64,000 bases of DNA from Paenibacillus_AQ nitricinens (GCF_052056485.1 NZ_CP183948.1:4216001-4280000); one strand, 5' to 3'. Positions 1 through 8,239 are shown, numbered from the stretch's first letter. Made by a program: numbers and translations. The notes: generated by a model not told the origin, from the sequence alone.

Positions 1-205
1 AAGATACATAATCACGTATTGTATCTATTGGAATAAAACAATCACTTGATGCAAGACAATAATCAATAATAGGTATAATGGCAGATTTCCCTGTACGAGA
101 TGCTCCTGTAATTACATTTACTTTCCCTAATTCAAAAGGTACTATTTGAGGAGCAAACCCCTGTGATTTTGGCCAAATAATTAATTTTAATATTTGAAAT
201 TTCAT
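1..205 (-). CDS. ABC-3C system ATPase, DUF3732-type (partial, N-terminus only)
   Basis: About 68 N-terminal residues are visible; the rest lies beyond the left edge. The translation holds a P-loop, GASRTGKSA, preceded by a short beta-rich stretch ending ELGKVNVIT. This is the N-terminal pattern of the DUF3732 ATPases found in ABC-three-component systems. The ATG overlaps the TAA of the upstream gene by one base (TAATG at 205), so the two are translationally coupled. It is the third gene of a three-gene minus-strand operon. By family knowledge it would be an SMC/ABC-like ATPase that powers or gates the effector encoded first in the operon. Walker B and signature motifs cannot be checked here. 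Confidence 0.8.
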   Translation of the reverse strand, partial: MKFQILKLIIWPKSQGFAPQIVPFELGKVNVITGASRTGKSAIIPIIDYCLASSDCFIPIDTIRDYVS

Positions 206-711
206 TAGAACACCACCTTAAGATATGCCTCGATAGCATGAAGATCATGTTTAGAAAACCATTTCCCCAATATCTCGGCTTTCTCTCCTTCTCGCTTTAT
301 TGTAGTTTTCAATGCTTTTCCACGACCAGGTTTATTTAAATTGCGAGGGTACAATTTCCCGCTTTCCATGTCCCACATTACCATTCCTTCCGCAATAGCA
401 ACATCAATTGCAGCAAGTGTATACTCTCTTTTATCTCTTATTCTTTGTTGAATAGATAATAATATATCGGAGTCTTTTGTATTTTCAAAACTCCTAACAT
501 ACGATTGTAGATCTGCTCTTTGATTACTGATAGGTTTGAGTAAATCTTTGTTTGTTAAAATAGCAATGGCAACAAAATGTAGAAGACCAATAGGAGCATC
601 TCCATGTGGGTGACCATCGCAATATCCTCGAGTGAATTTCCAAATAAAATAAGCTCCAATAATTGGTGTGTTCCAAAGTTTCACTTCTTCAACCAATTTT
701 CCCAAGATCAA
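205..711 (-). CDS. ABC-3C system middle component
   Basis: A 168-residue soluble protein whose N-terminus (WNTPIIGAYFIWKFTRGY, then HPHGDAPIGLLHF) looks like the three-component ABC system middle component family. These small proteins are encoded between the effector and the ATPase and are thought to bridge them. The gene overlaps the effector's stop by four bases (ATGA, 708-711) and the ATPase's start by one base, a tight operon. The C-terminal third is basic (KPGRGKALKTTIKREGEKAE), possibly a nucleic-acid or partner contact. Biochemical function is unknown. Assignment rests on sequence recognition and gene order together. Confidence 0.75.
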   Translation of the reverse strand: MILGKLVEEVKLWNTPIIGAYFIWKFTRGYCDGHPHGDAPIGLLHFVAIAILTNKDLLKPISNQRADLQSYVRSFENTKDSDILLSIQQRIRDKREYTLAAIDVAIAEGMVMWDMESGKLYPRNLNKPGRGKALKTTIKREGEKAEILGKWFSKHDLHAIEAYLKVVF

Positions 712-1865
712 ATCCCCTCTTCCTTAGGAAATATTTTATCCCAATTTGGATGCCAACCTAAAATTGAATCATCAGCTAATGCGTGATAAGCACCAGGGAT
801 CGTTGAAGGAGGTGGGGTCATATCTCTAATTGTTTCTGCTCTTGATTTGCAGTCAACTAGCAGTAATTGGCCTCGCTCGAAATCACCTAATTTCTTCTCT
901 GTAATTTCTATTCTTTTTCTTTGATTTCCCCAAAATTTTGTCAATCTATCTTCAAAATCAAGAGCAATTTCATCGTCGATGATTTCATTCGCTATCCACT
1001 TCTCAAAGTTTATATCTGCTCTCAAATAATCGGAAATAGCATCAAGTATTTCATTTTCATCCAATTCAATTGACTCAAGTTGTCTTAAATATATTGGGCG
1101 GTTTTTAACATGTTTTTGAACATTATCGTGCTCTTTAGAATAATGCATCGTAAAATCAATAAGTTCTCTGCAACGAGAACGATCAAATATCACCTTAAAC
1201 TGCCGGTCAAATTCTTCCCAACTAATGGTTGCGCATTTATGAGCCACTATCTTTTCTGTTATTACTTTTTGTACCCACCCACTAAGATTCTCCATGAGAA
1301 ACTCAATTTGACCCTCTGGAACATGCTTTCTTTGGATCTCAATCCTCACTTCTTCATAGCCTGCACCATTTCCAATTTGCAGTTCAAATCGTTGAATTAT
1401 TTTAAATAACAATGCCTCATTTCTATTCACTACAAAATCATAATAGGTCCATATATCATGATCTGATTTTATATCACCAAGCTTTTTCTTCGTGTATTCA
1501 AGAGCACTCTGAATGTCTGAGCGATATTCTGCAGAACTAAACTTATTAACAATACCTTCTCTTCCAGACCGATTAGTATATAGAAGAAATTTAGTTTTCT
1601 CTACATCAATGAACCCATCTTTTATTGCTTCTATCCAATTTGAAAATGTTTTCCACAAATCAGTTGATTTGTCTGTTAACGGATTACCTACTATTGAAGA
1701 TTTATCTTCTTCGGCAAGCAGTTCTCCATCTGATTTCAAAGTTGCCACATCTCCTAATACTTCAACACAAACAACATCTTTAGGAGCACTCCTGAGTAGA
1801 TGATAAAGTGCACGCGGATACTGCATAGAAAACCCTAATAACTGACCAGGTGCATTTGATTTCAT
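708..1865 (-). CDS. ABC-3C effector protein with Cap4/DUF4297-like N-terminal domain
   Basis: A 385-residue protein, first gene of the ABC-3C operon. The N-terminal ~130 residues resemble the Cap4/DUF4297 nuclease-like fold: an opening helix with YPRALYHLL, then VEVLGDV (E35, D39), then EEDKSS (E53, K55), then LTDKSTDLWKTFSNWIEAI. The D...ExK spacing suits a PD-(D/E)xK-type active site. The remaining ~250 residues are helical and charged and match the position of the conserved C-terminal domain that links such effectors to the ATPase. Inference: a nuclease held inactive until the ATPase senses invading nucleic acid. The nuclease call is the least certain part. The ATG at 1865 is kept; ribosome site GGGGG lies a few bases upstream. 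Confidence 0.6.
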   Translation of the reverse strand: MKSNAPGQLLGFSMQYPRALYHLLRSAPKDVVCVEVLGDVATLKSDGELLAEEDKSSIVGNPLTDKSTDLWKTFSNWIEAIKDGFIDVEKTKFLLYTNRSGREGIVNKFSSAEYRSDIQSALEYTKKKLGDIKSDHDIWTYYDFVVNRNEALLFKIIQRFELQIGNGAGYEEVRIEIQRKHVPEGQIEFLMENLSGWVQKVITEKIVAHKCATISWEEFDRQFKVIFDRSRCRELIDFTMHYSKEHDNVQKHVKNRPIYLRQLESIELDENEILDAISDYLRADINFEKWIANEIIDDEIALDFEDRLTKFWGNQRKRIEITEKKLGDFERGQLLLVDCKSRAETIRDMTPPPSTIPGAYHALADDSILGWHPNWDKIFPKEEGI

Positions 1866-2003
1866 ATATATAAACCCCCATCAACTGATAATTATCTGGT
1901 TCCACCTAATTATTCCCACATTATAGATTCTACAAAATAAGACTATTTCCTCTACAAAATTTAACGACTTCTATTCTATAGGTCATTTGATCTATGCATG
2001 TAA

Positions 2004-2043
2004 AATAGCGAGCCTCTGGAGAAAATTCCAGAGACTCGCTATT
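2004..2043 (-). terminator. stem-loop downstream of the recombinase pseudogene
   Basis: Inverted repeat with 17-base arms (AATAGCGAGcCTCTGGA and its complement, one mismatch) and a 6-base loop. It lies 30 bases past the recombinase stop and is followed on the minus strand by a short T-rich run, so it may work as an intrinsic terminator insulating the ABC-3C operon. Confidence 0.6.
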
Positions 2044-2073
2044 TCTAACTATTCTCTACACATCCTTTACATA

Positions 2074-3532
2074 TCACCTATAACAAACCGTCAACTCCAC
2101 CCGATTCCCTTCCCTATCATACACAATCCGCTCCACTAGCTTCTTCAACGCCCTATTCTTCTCTTCACTTGTCACCGCAGCGCTCCACAACTCCCTAAAC
2201 TCACCTATCCGATCATATATCTGCTCCACAGTCGGATAATTCCCTTCATCTACTACTACCTTCCGCAAATCCTTCAACTCTTCCTCCAGCTTCTGTATCT
2301 GCCTTGACCGGATAGCTTTACGCTCCAAAAACACTTGCTTCGTAAGCATATCCTCTTCATACGATTCATACAGCTTGTCCAATGCCCGCTTATGCTTTTT
2401 CAACTCCTGCTCTATGACCTCAATGATCGTCTGCGTATCATTATAACGACTTCCATACAATTCAATCTCCCGTAAAATGTTTGGGTCTACATGAATAATC
2501 CGATCAAACAGAGCATTAAAAAAATCAGCATCCATTACCTTCCCGCGCTGATCGCATTTGCTGCCATCTTTGTACTGGTGATAGCACAATGCACTCCAGT
2601 GCTGTCCCTGCTTCTTGTTCTCACCTACTCTAAATCTCATCCAAGAACCGTATTTCTCACAATACAGCAAGCCTGACAAAGGAAAAATGTTACGCCTTGA
2701 ATTGGGGTTCAGCATTCTGTTCTTAAGCAGCCGCTCCATAATCGCTTCATGTTCTTCCGGCGTTTTCAGCTTTTCATGTGTTCCCATGACTTTAATCCGC
2801 TCTTCTTCGGGTACAAGCTCCAGCTGACCACGCTTGGAACGGGTTTTTCCATAAGTAATGTAACCCAAATGGATTTCGCTTGCCAGCAACCGTTGAACCG
2901 TAATATTTGACCAGCCCTTGTTCTTTCCATCAGGCTTAATGTTGTATGGCGTGGGTATCTTGTTATCCGTCAACCAAATGGCGATATGACCAAGGTATGT
3001 TCCATTCAAATCCTTTCAACAATCGCTCGATAAATCGGACGCTTTGTTTCATCCACCAATACCGACCTTGTGTTCTTATCGTAGTAGTAAGGAAACGGCG
3101 GATTTCCGTTTGTCCACATGCCTTTCTTAGCTCCTACCTCTTTCCCCTGCTTCATTCTTCGCTTAATCGTTTTGTACTCTATTCGGGCAAAAATAGACAT
3201 GAAATCAAAGGATACATCGTCATTGTCTATTTCCAGATCGTATATCTTGTTTGGTGTGATAATGACCGTTTCTGAGTTTAAGAATGTATCTTTAATGAGT
3301 GCCCAATCCTTGTTTTCTCCACGCCCTAAACGGTCAATATCCATGACCACTACTCCATAATAGAGCTTGTCTTCAACATGCCGAAGTAACTTCTGCATTT
3401 CCTTACGGGACTCGATCTTTTCCCCAGAGGCCACTTCTTCGTATAGCCTATAGGTCCAGTTTCGATTCTCGACCAATGTACCTGATGCTCAATGCTTGAC
3501 TGCTCATTTTCACTTAAAAGCTGTTCTGGCAT
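2074..3532 (-). pseudogene. large serine recombinase, frameshifted twice
   Basis: Three overlapping frames make up one large serine integrase. Frame 1 (3532 to about 3475) carries an N-terminal remnant including NEQSSIEHQV. Frame 2 (3476-3006) carries the rest of the resolvase domain with VVVMDIDRLGRGE, PNKIYD, and RIEYKTIKRRMKQGK. Frame 3 (3009-2074, apparent TTG start) carries the recombinase domain, a weak zinc-ribbon region (LLYCEKYGSWM...CDQRG, two Cys only per cluster visible) and a coiled coil. At 3006-3012 loss of one base turns ERI(L)NGTYLGHIA into a stop; another shift lies near 3476. The segment that should hold the catalytic serine (YxRVSTxxQ) is missing upstream of 3532. Inactive relic of a phage, ICE or similar element. 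Confidence 0.85.
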
Positions 3533-3662
3533 TGTTGTTCACCTTTCAGTCTAACCTGATTGATTCAACGGATATTTCTTCTTGAAATCCTATTCTTATT
3601 TACATGAAATAAACCCAAAAACCGAAGCAAATTTACTTCGCCCCGGTTCTTTTACTGAGTTA

Positions 3663-3953
3663 CTATATACCATCATAAAAAGAATCTTTATCACCACTAA
3701 ATACATCAATCATCATTAATGCTCCTATTTTATAACCTTGGATAAAAGATAATGCTGAATGCAAAGAGCTTGAGTCACTCTGTAAATCGAATAGCTTTTC
3801 GACTTGATCAAACTCCTCTTCGGATAACCTCTCTTTGAGCATCTCCAAAAAATTAATGATTTTCTGATTAATCTTCTGCAATTCCGGATCACTTGGTTTA
3901 ATCAACTCATTCGGACTCAATCTTCCATAATAAAAATCCTCCAAAATGATCAC
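3663..3953 (-). CDS. DUF6809-like small protein
   Basis: About 96 residues from a GTG start at 3953, chosen because AAAGGAGG sits seven bases upstream; the ATGs at 3956 and 3959 lie too close to that site, and the longer frame to 3989 has no ribosome site. The sequence has ILEDFYYGRLSPNE at the N-terminus, a central helical hairpin rich in Glu, and a C-terminal FIQGYKIGALMMIDVF. This is the layout of DUF6809 proteins, common in Bacillota near phage-like regions and of unknown function. It is divergent from the XRE regulator at 4071, with paired operators between them, so it is probably controlled by that regulator. Confidence 0.6.
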   Translation of the reverse strand: MIILEDFYYGRLSPNELIKPSDPELQKINQKIINFLEMLKERLSEEEFDQVEKLFDLQSDSSSLHSALSFIQGYKIGALMMIDVFSGDKDSFYDGI

Positions 3954-3997
3954 CATCATGCCTCCTTTCGCAACTAGTGCTCCTAACACGTATAAAT

Positions 3998-4041
3998 TTT
4001 ATGCGAAAACCGCATAAATAACAATATGCAATTTTCGCATA
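3998..4041. promoter_or_regulatory. paired operators between divergent DUF6809-like and XRE genes
   Basis: Two related palindromes. Site 1 (3998-4018) has perfect 8-base arms TTTATGCG/CGCATAAA around AAAAC. Site 2 (4025-4041) has TATGC/GCATA arms around a 7-base spacer; read on the minus strand it shares the half-site TTTATGCGAAAA with site 1. They lie between the two start codons, so they are likely operators for the XRE-family protein acting on its own gene and its neighbour. Confidence 0.6.
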
Positions 4042-4068
4042 AAGTAAACTTGGCTTGGGTGATGAGCA

Positions 4069-4290
4069 TTGTACACAAGAATCCGCGACTTACGCGAAGA
4101 TAAAGATCTGACACAGCAACAAATGGCTGAGCTTTTACATATTACACAAGCCACCTACTCCCGCTACGAGAATGGAAATTTGGATGTTCCGAGCGCCGTT
4201 TTAATTACGCTAGCTAATTTTCATAAAGTAAGCATCGACTATATTTTGGGTCAGACAGATAACCCTAAGCGCAATCCCAGCAAAAAATAA
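4069..4290 (+). CDS. XRE-family HTH transcriptional regulator
   Basis: A compact 73-residue repressor that is almost entirely one helix-turn-helix domain. It shows IRDLREDKDLTQQQMAELL, then ITQATYSRYENG as the recognition helix, then LANFHKVSIDYILG, the standard XRE/Cro core. The start is TTG at 4069, with a weak GGTGATG site upstream. It faces the DUF6809-like gene across two palindromes and is followed by a stem-loop. Size and setting fit a small phage-derived or autoregulatory repressor. No sensor or protease domain is present. Confidence 0.85.
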   Translation: MYTRIRDLREDKDLTQQQMAELLHITQATYSRYENGNLDVPSAVLITLANFHKVSIDYILGQTDNPKRNPSKK

Positions 4291-4306
4291 TAATCCGCAA
4301 CACAAA

Positions 4307-4335
4307 CAAGCTTCTGTGATAATCACAGGAGCTTG
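4307..4335 (+). terminator. stem-loop after the XRE gene
   Basis: Arms CAAGCTTCTGTGA and TCACAGGAGCTTG (12 of 13 pair) with a 3-base loop, 17 bases past the XRE stop. Only a weak T run follows, so activity as an intrinsic terminator is likely but not certain. It also separates this gene from the broken GyrI-like gene converging from the right. Confidence 0.55.
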
Positions 4336-4367
4336 TTCACGTCTAAGCTGAAGCATAAATAATTACT

Positions 4368-4589
4368 TCAATGCCACAACAAATCAATCTCATTGTCTAG
4401 ACTTTCTGGATTATATCTTTCATCCCAAATTTCAAAATCATAATCCTTTGGTTCATTTCCAGTTTCTCTAATCCATTGTCCATAGACATAGTCATACGAA
4501 CGACTAAGCTCCGATTCAAGTCCCTTATGTGTGTAAGAACATACTTATTCTCACCGACAGCATGACCTATCATATCTAACGGAACATCG
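4368..4589 (-). pseudogene. GyrI-like effector-binding domain protein, 3' part
   Basis: C-terminal portion of the small-molecule-binding protein whose 5' part lies at 6003-6276; the IS256-family element separates them. Removing the element and one copy of the target duplication rejoins the frame (CAA GGC GAT GTT CCG TTA). The translation runs PLDMIGHAVGENKYVLTH, then after a shift near 4520-4531 (two extra bases or one lost) ESELSRSYDYVYGQWIRETG and DYDFEIWDERYNPES, the C-terminal signature of GyrI/AraC effector-binding domains. It is inactivated by the insertion and independently by the frameshift. Confidence 0.75.
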
Positions 4590-4695
4590 GATGGCGTAAA
4601 ATAAGTTGTGTACCAGGATTTGGAGCCTAGTCAGGCAACAAAAAAGTAGGGTATTCTCGGGATTGCGAAGTCCACCAAGAAAGGAACCCTACTCG

Positions 4696-5892
4696 ATGAC
4701 TATTTTACCCGAAAACCAACTTAATAATCTATTTGAAAATCTTGTCACTCAGTTTGTAAAAGATAACATGGAATCCATTATGCGCGCAGAAATCCAAGCG
4801 TTCATGTCGAGTGATGAAGCAGGTGCACGCAACAGCCGCAACGGATATTACACACGAAACCTGCATACGAAATACGGCAATGTGGAGGATTTAGAGGTTC
4901 CCCGAGACCGCCAAGGTCTGTTCCAGACTCAGTTGTTTGAGCCGTACCAGAGACGGGACGGCTGGCTGGAAGAGGCGGTAATTCAGATGTATAAGTCGGG
5001 CATGGGCACCCGGGATGTAGCCCGTTTTATTGAAAGTATGTTTGGCAGCCACTACTCCCCCACAACGGTCAGTAATATAACAGCTACGGTACTTGACGAC
5101 ATCCACCAGTGGCAAAAACGTTCGTTAAACAAGCGTTATTCCGTGATCTATCTGGACGGCTTGTACGTCAAGCTTAAACGCGGGACCGTCAAGGGAGAAG
5201 TCGTTTATTTCGCGATGGGGATCGACGAAGATGGGCACCGGCAAATTCTTGGCTTCTATGTAGGTGGCCAAGAGAGCGCAAACGGCTGGCGTGAAGTGTT
5301 GAAAGACCTCTACAACCGAGGCGCACAGGAAGTACTGCTCGGTATATTTGACGGGCTACCAGGACTCGATGCTGCATTTAAAGAAACCTACCCAAAAGCC
5401 GATGTGCAGCACTGTATTGTCCACAAGGTTCGCTCTACCTTCCCTAAAATCCGGATCCAGCACAAAACGGAAGTGATTGAGGATCTAAAGACCATCTACA
5501 CGGCGCAGGACCACGATCTGGCGCTAGCTGCGTTTGATACGGTAAAGGCAAAATGGGGCAAGCTGTACCCCAAAGAGATGCGGTCTTGGGAGGAGCAACT
5601 CTCTACCTTGCTAACGTTTTACAAGTATCCGGCACTCGTGAAAGAAGCAATCTACACCTCCAATCCGATTGAACGAATGAACAAGGAAATCCGAAAGCGC
5701 CTAAAGCCGATGAACAGTCTCACGAATATGGATGCGGCAGAGAAAATTGTCTACCTCGACGTGATGGACTACAATGAACGTTTTAGCGAACGAGTGATTC
5801 GCGGCTTCGGTGATCTGGAGGTTAAGAAGAAACTGAACAACATGTTTGAAGCGCGGTACCCGGTGCAGGAAGGGCAGGAAGAACCTGCCTAA
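4696..5892 (+). CDS. IS256-family transposase (mutator type)
   Basis: 398 residues from the ATG at 4696, chosen over the in-frame upstream codon at 4606 because homologous transposases begin about here (MTILPEN) and AAGGAA lies upstream. The DDE catalytic residues sit in YLDGLYVKLKRG, IFDGLPGLDAAF and NPIERMNKEIRKR. The N-terminus carries the FMSSDEAGARNSRNGYYTR segment usual for the family, including the NGYYTR motif. Length is normal (around 400). It cuts and pastes the element through a circular intermediate, by family knowledge. The reading frame has no breaks. Confidence 0.92.
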   Translation: MTILPENQLNNLFENLVTQFVKDNMESIMRAEIQAFMSSDEAGARNSRNGYYTRNLHTKYGNVEDLEVPRDRQGLFQTQLFEPYQRRDGWLEEAVIQMYKSGMGTRDVARFIESMFGSHYSPTTVSNITATVLDDIHQWQKRSLNKRYSVIYLDGLYVKLKRGTVKGEVVYFAMGIDEDGHRQILGFYVGGQESANGWREVLKDLYNRGAQEVLLGIFDGLPGLDAAFKETYPKADVQHCIVHKVRSTFPKIRIQHKTEVIEDLKTIYTAQDHDLALAAFDTVKAKWGKLYPKEMRSWEEQLSTLLTFYKYPALVKEAIYTSNPIERMNKEIRKRLKPMNSLTNMDAAEKIVYLDVMDYNERFSERVIRGFGDLEVKKKLNNMFEARYPVQEGQEEPA

Positions 5893-5902
5893 TTTCCTCG
5901 TT

Positions 5903-5930
5903 CTTTGGGGCGGGTTTCCCCGCCCCAAAG
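5903..5930 (+). terminator. terminator at the end of the IS transposase
   Basis: Perfect 12-base arms CTTTGGGGCGGG/CCCGCCCCAAAG around a 4-base loop, 10 bases after the transposase stop. Very stable G+C-rich stem inside the element. Confidence 0.7.
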
Positions 5931-6002
5931 AACATCCACACCCACTAACAGATACCCGAGAAGCTACTTTCTGTTCTCTTACACAAACTTCTTGACGCTA
6001 CC

Positions 6003-6276
6003 GAACATCGCCTTGTTTACTTACTTCGTAACAAAGAATATGTGTAAACTTATCGACCTGAGGATTAAAATCGGAATTCATAGGATAAATCTGCATTAAA
6101 ATCACATTCTCATTTTTCTTGTTTTGAATTTCGTCTTTTCTTTCCATTAGACAATGATAAATGCTCTTACCAAGACCAGACTCGAACGCTTTAATATCTG
6201 CTTCAATTTTGTAACCTACAACATGAAAAGTGGGTAGTGTTACTACTTTAGCTTCCAGAAAATCTCCTCCATTCAA
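6003..6276 (-). pseudogene. GyrI-like effector-binding domain protein, 5' part
   Basis: N-terminal half of the gene split by the IS256-family insertion. The translation AKVVTLPTFHVVGYKIEAD is the characteristic opening strand of GyrI-like domains, and it ends FTHILCYEVSKQGDV at the target duplication. The apparent ATG at 6276 overlaps the ribosome site GGAGGAG; the position that fits the family and the spacing is a CTG at 6258, so the original start codon may itself have mutated. Such proteins bind drugs or small ligands, alone or as the sensory half of MerR/AraC regulators; here there is no DNA-binding domain. Confidence 0.75.
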
Positions 6277-6316
6277 TGAGTAGGCTTATCACAACATTAA
6301 TCATACAAAACTTCAA

Positions 6317-6760
6317 TCATCTTTCTTGTCTTACATAAATAACTTCTGCCTGCTCAATAGATTGTGCGTCCAGTTGACTGGCCGTATTCTGTAAGGTCAG
6401 TATGGTGTTCGACAGCAATTTATCAATGATGGAATCAACGTTCATTGATTCAACATCAAAATAGCCAACATACGGCGCATTTTCAACTTCCGCTGATAAA
6501 CTTATTTTCAGTGCAGGGAAACCATCTATTCCTAGCGACCTGTAAAAACTAACAACCGCCGCACTGCTGGCCTCCGCTTTCGTGTATGGTCATATGCATC
6601 AGTTCTTTAGCATTTGCAAGAATGTACTCCGCTACTTTTTTCTCTGATTCTGGCAATTCATTGAAGTCGGTTTATCATTCTTCTTTTTAAGCTTCGCCTT
6701 CATTTGTGCGCTTTGTGCTTGTAATTGCTCAGCCGAAGTCGCTATTTTCCTAATCCTCAT
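6317..6760 (-). pseudogene. RpiR/MurR-family regulator, truncated and frameshifted
   Basis: Read in shifting frames this gives ELPESEKKVAEYILANAKEL, MHMTIHE, then SSAAVV.FYRSLGIDGFPALKISL, then YVGYFDVESMNVDSIIDKLLSNTILTL. That is the N-terminal HTH_6 domain and linker of an RpiR-family regulator. At least two frameshifts are visible (near 6590 and near 6670), and the sugar-phosphate-binding SIS domain is absent: the frame stops at 6317 after IYVRQER. The first 30 codons (KIATSAEQLQAQSAQMKAK) are not typical of the family and may come from another sequence. It lies just left of the salvage cluster, which has its own intact RpiR regulator. Confidence 0.65.
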
Positions 6761-6934
6761 TTAGACTATATTGAGTAATCTAAATTTTGTATCACTTCTA
6801 TGATTCCACACGTTCCATTTATTGACGAATTTTTCTTTCAATATTAAACTATAAATAAGAAATTAAATTCCAAAAAACCGTTTTTTTCATTTATTAAATT
6901 TATCCCAACATTACGGCGCAGGAGGAAATGAAAG

Positions 6935-8143
6935 ATGACGACGACACCAAACATCATCGTAATGAACCATCCAACTAGAGAGCAGCTTGAAAAAATTTAC
7001 GATATTTTAGATGAATGCTTTTCAGTAGGCCGGGCTTTTTTCCAAGAAAGATTAGACCTAGATACCACATATGATCCAGATACAACATGGTTTGCGATGG
7101 TAGACGGTAAGATTGCATCCAATGTACAAATTTTTCCGTTTCATATTAGAGTCGGTCAAGCGATCTTGAAAACAGGTGCAATGGGGAGTGTCGGTACAGA
7201 TCTGAATTACCGCGGGCTGGGGCTTGCACACAAAATTCTTCATGCACAGACCAACTATATGAAAGAAACCGATTATGATATAAGCTTGCTTTTGGCTAGC
7301 AAGCATGCGTTTTATGAAAAGGCTGGCTGGAGACTTATTCCCGAGACTGCTTTCGCAATTGAAAAACCAGCAAGTTTGGAGCAGCAGCAAAGCAGTGATG
7401 AAATCATTCCTTTTGAAGCCTGTTATCTCGATGATATCCGTTTCATCTATGAACAATTCAATAAGAATCGCACCTACACCGTGATCCGAAGTAGAACGTA
7501 TTGGAATGATTTATTGAACTGGCCGGAATGGAAGAACGTTGACTGCTTGCTCCTTCGCAGAAATGGAAAAATCGTCGCTTATGGCATCATTGAAAAGAAA
7601 GATACTGAACAAGTATTTATTAATGAATTATTGTATTTGAACGAAGCCGAAAACGGCGTTGAAGCTTTGTTTCATGCCTTATGTCAGCTGCGCCAAAATG
7701 CAAAGCAAATATTAGCGATGCTCCCAGAGGACCATAAGCTATATTCCTATTACCAACAGCATCAAGCAAATTCAATTCAAATCAATATGGCGATGTGGAA
7801 AATGATCAATCTCAGTTCAACTTTCCATAAGCTTCAGCCTGAATTAGAAGATCGCCTAAACCGTAGCAACATAATTGCAGACCAGGAGTTGCATATTGCA
7901 CTTCGCAGCAATGAGGACTGTATCTACTTGGATTATAAGCAAAAGCAGCTTTCTGTTTCCGATGCTAGTAATCATACCAATCCCTATACTTCAATAGAAG
8001 TAGATGAACGCGAGCTAATGACTTATATCATGTTCGGCTATAATGAAGCAGGCGCAGCAAAGGACAGTACTGAGCAGGCTAACATCCTTCAAGCTCTATT
8101 TCCGAAACAACAAGCCGTGTTTTATTTGACCGATAAATTTTAA
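6935..8143 (+). CDS. Eis-like GNAT N-acetyltransferase
   Basis: 402 residues from an ATG with AGGAGGAAATGAAAG upstream. The N-terminal GNAT domain (about 10-150) has MGSVGTDLNYRGLGLAHKIL, which contains the acetyl-CoA pyrophosphate-binding loop. A second degenerate GNAT-like region follows (about 160-290), and the C-terminal ~100 residues fit the sterol-carrier-like domain of Eis proteins. Eis relatives acetylate amines such as aminoglycosides or polyamines; the substrate here is unknown. Monocistronic: the upstream 170 bp is AT-rich with no gene and a strong terminator follows at 8171. It is convergent with the salvage operon. Confidence 0.8.
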   Translation: MTTTPNIIVMNHPTREQLEKIYDILDECFSVGRAFFQERLDLDTTYDPDTTWFAMVDGKIASNVQIFPFHIRVGQAILKTGAMGSVGTDLNYRGLGLAHKILHAQTNYMKETDYDISLLLASKHAFYEKAGWRLIPETAFAIEKPASLEQQQSSDEIIPFEACYLDDIRFIYEQFNKNRTYTVIRSRTYWNDLLNWPEWKNVDCLLLRRNGKIVAYGIIEKKDTEQVFINELLYLNEAENGVEALFHALCQLRQNAKQILAMLPEDHKLYSYYQQHQANSIQINMAMWKMINLSSTFHKLQPELEDRLNRSNIIADQELHIALRSNEDCIYLDYKQKQLSVSDASNHTNPYTSIEVDERELMTYIMFGYNEAGAAKDSTEQANILQALFPKQQAVFYLTDKF

Positions 8144-8170
8144 GCCATTTTTGATTCTTACCATTTTAAA

Positions 8171-8220
8171 ATAAGGGTGTGTCGCAAGTCCAACTGCCCG
8201 GACTTATGACACACCCTTAT
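8171..8220. terminator. bidirectional terminator
   Basis: Long inverted repeat: ATAAGGGTGTGTC pairs with GACACACCCTTAT and the inner AAGTCC with GGACTT, with T-rich sequence on both outer sides. It sits between convergent genes (acetyltransferase stop 8143, kinase stop 8240) and can end transcription from both. Confidence 0.8.
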
Positions 8221-8239
8221 TTTTCCATAGCAACAAAAA

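Larger units (their letters stand above)
4590..6002 (+). mobile_element. IS256-family insertion sequence, complete
   Basis: A 1413-bp element. The ends are imperfect inverted repeats of about 23 bp: the left end starts GATGGCGTAAAATAAG (4590) and the complement of the right end starts GGTAGCGTCAAGAAG, both ending TTGTGTA. It is flanked by the 8-bp direct repeat GAACATCG at 4582-4589 and 6003-6010, the size typical of IS256-family duplications. It encodes one full-length transposase and ends with a strong internal terminator. Intact ends, intact transposase and an exact duplication suggest a fairly recent insertion, and possibly an active element. Confidence 0.9.

Noticed and set aside
3006..3012. 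Programmed frameshift in the recombinase
   Set aside because: There is no slippery heptamer with a downstream structure, a second shift occurs at 3476, and the catalytic region is missing, so decay is the better explanation.
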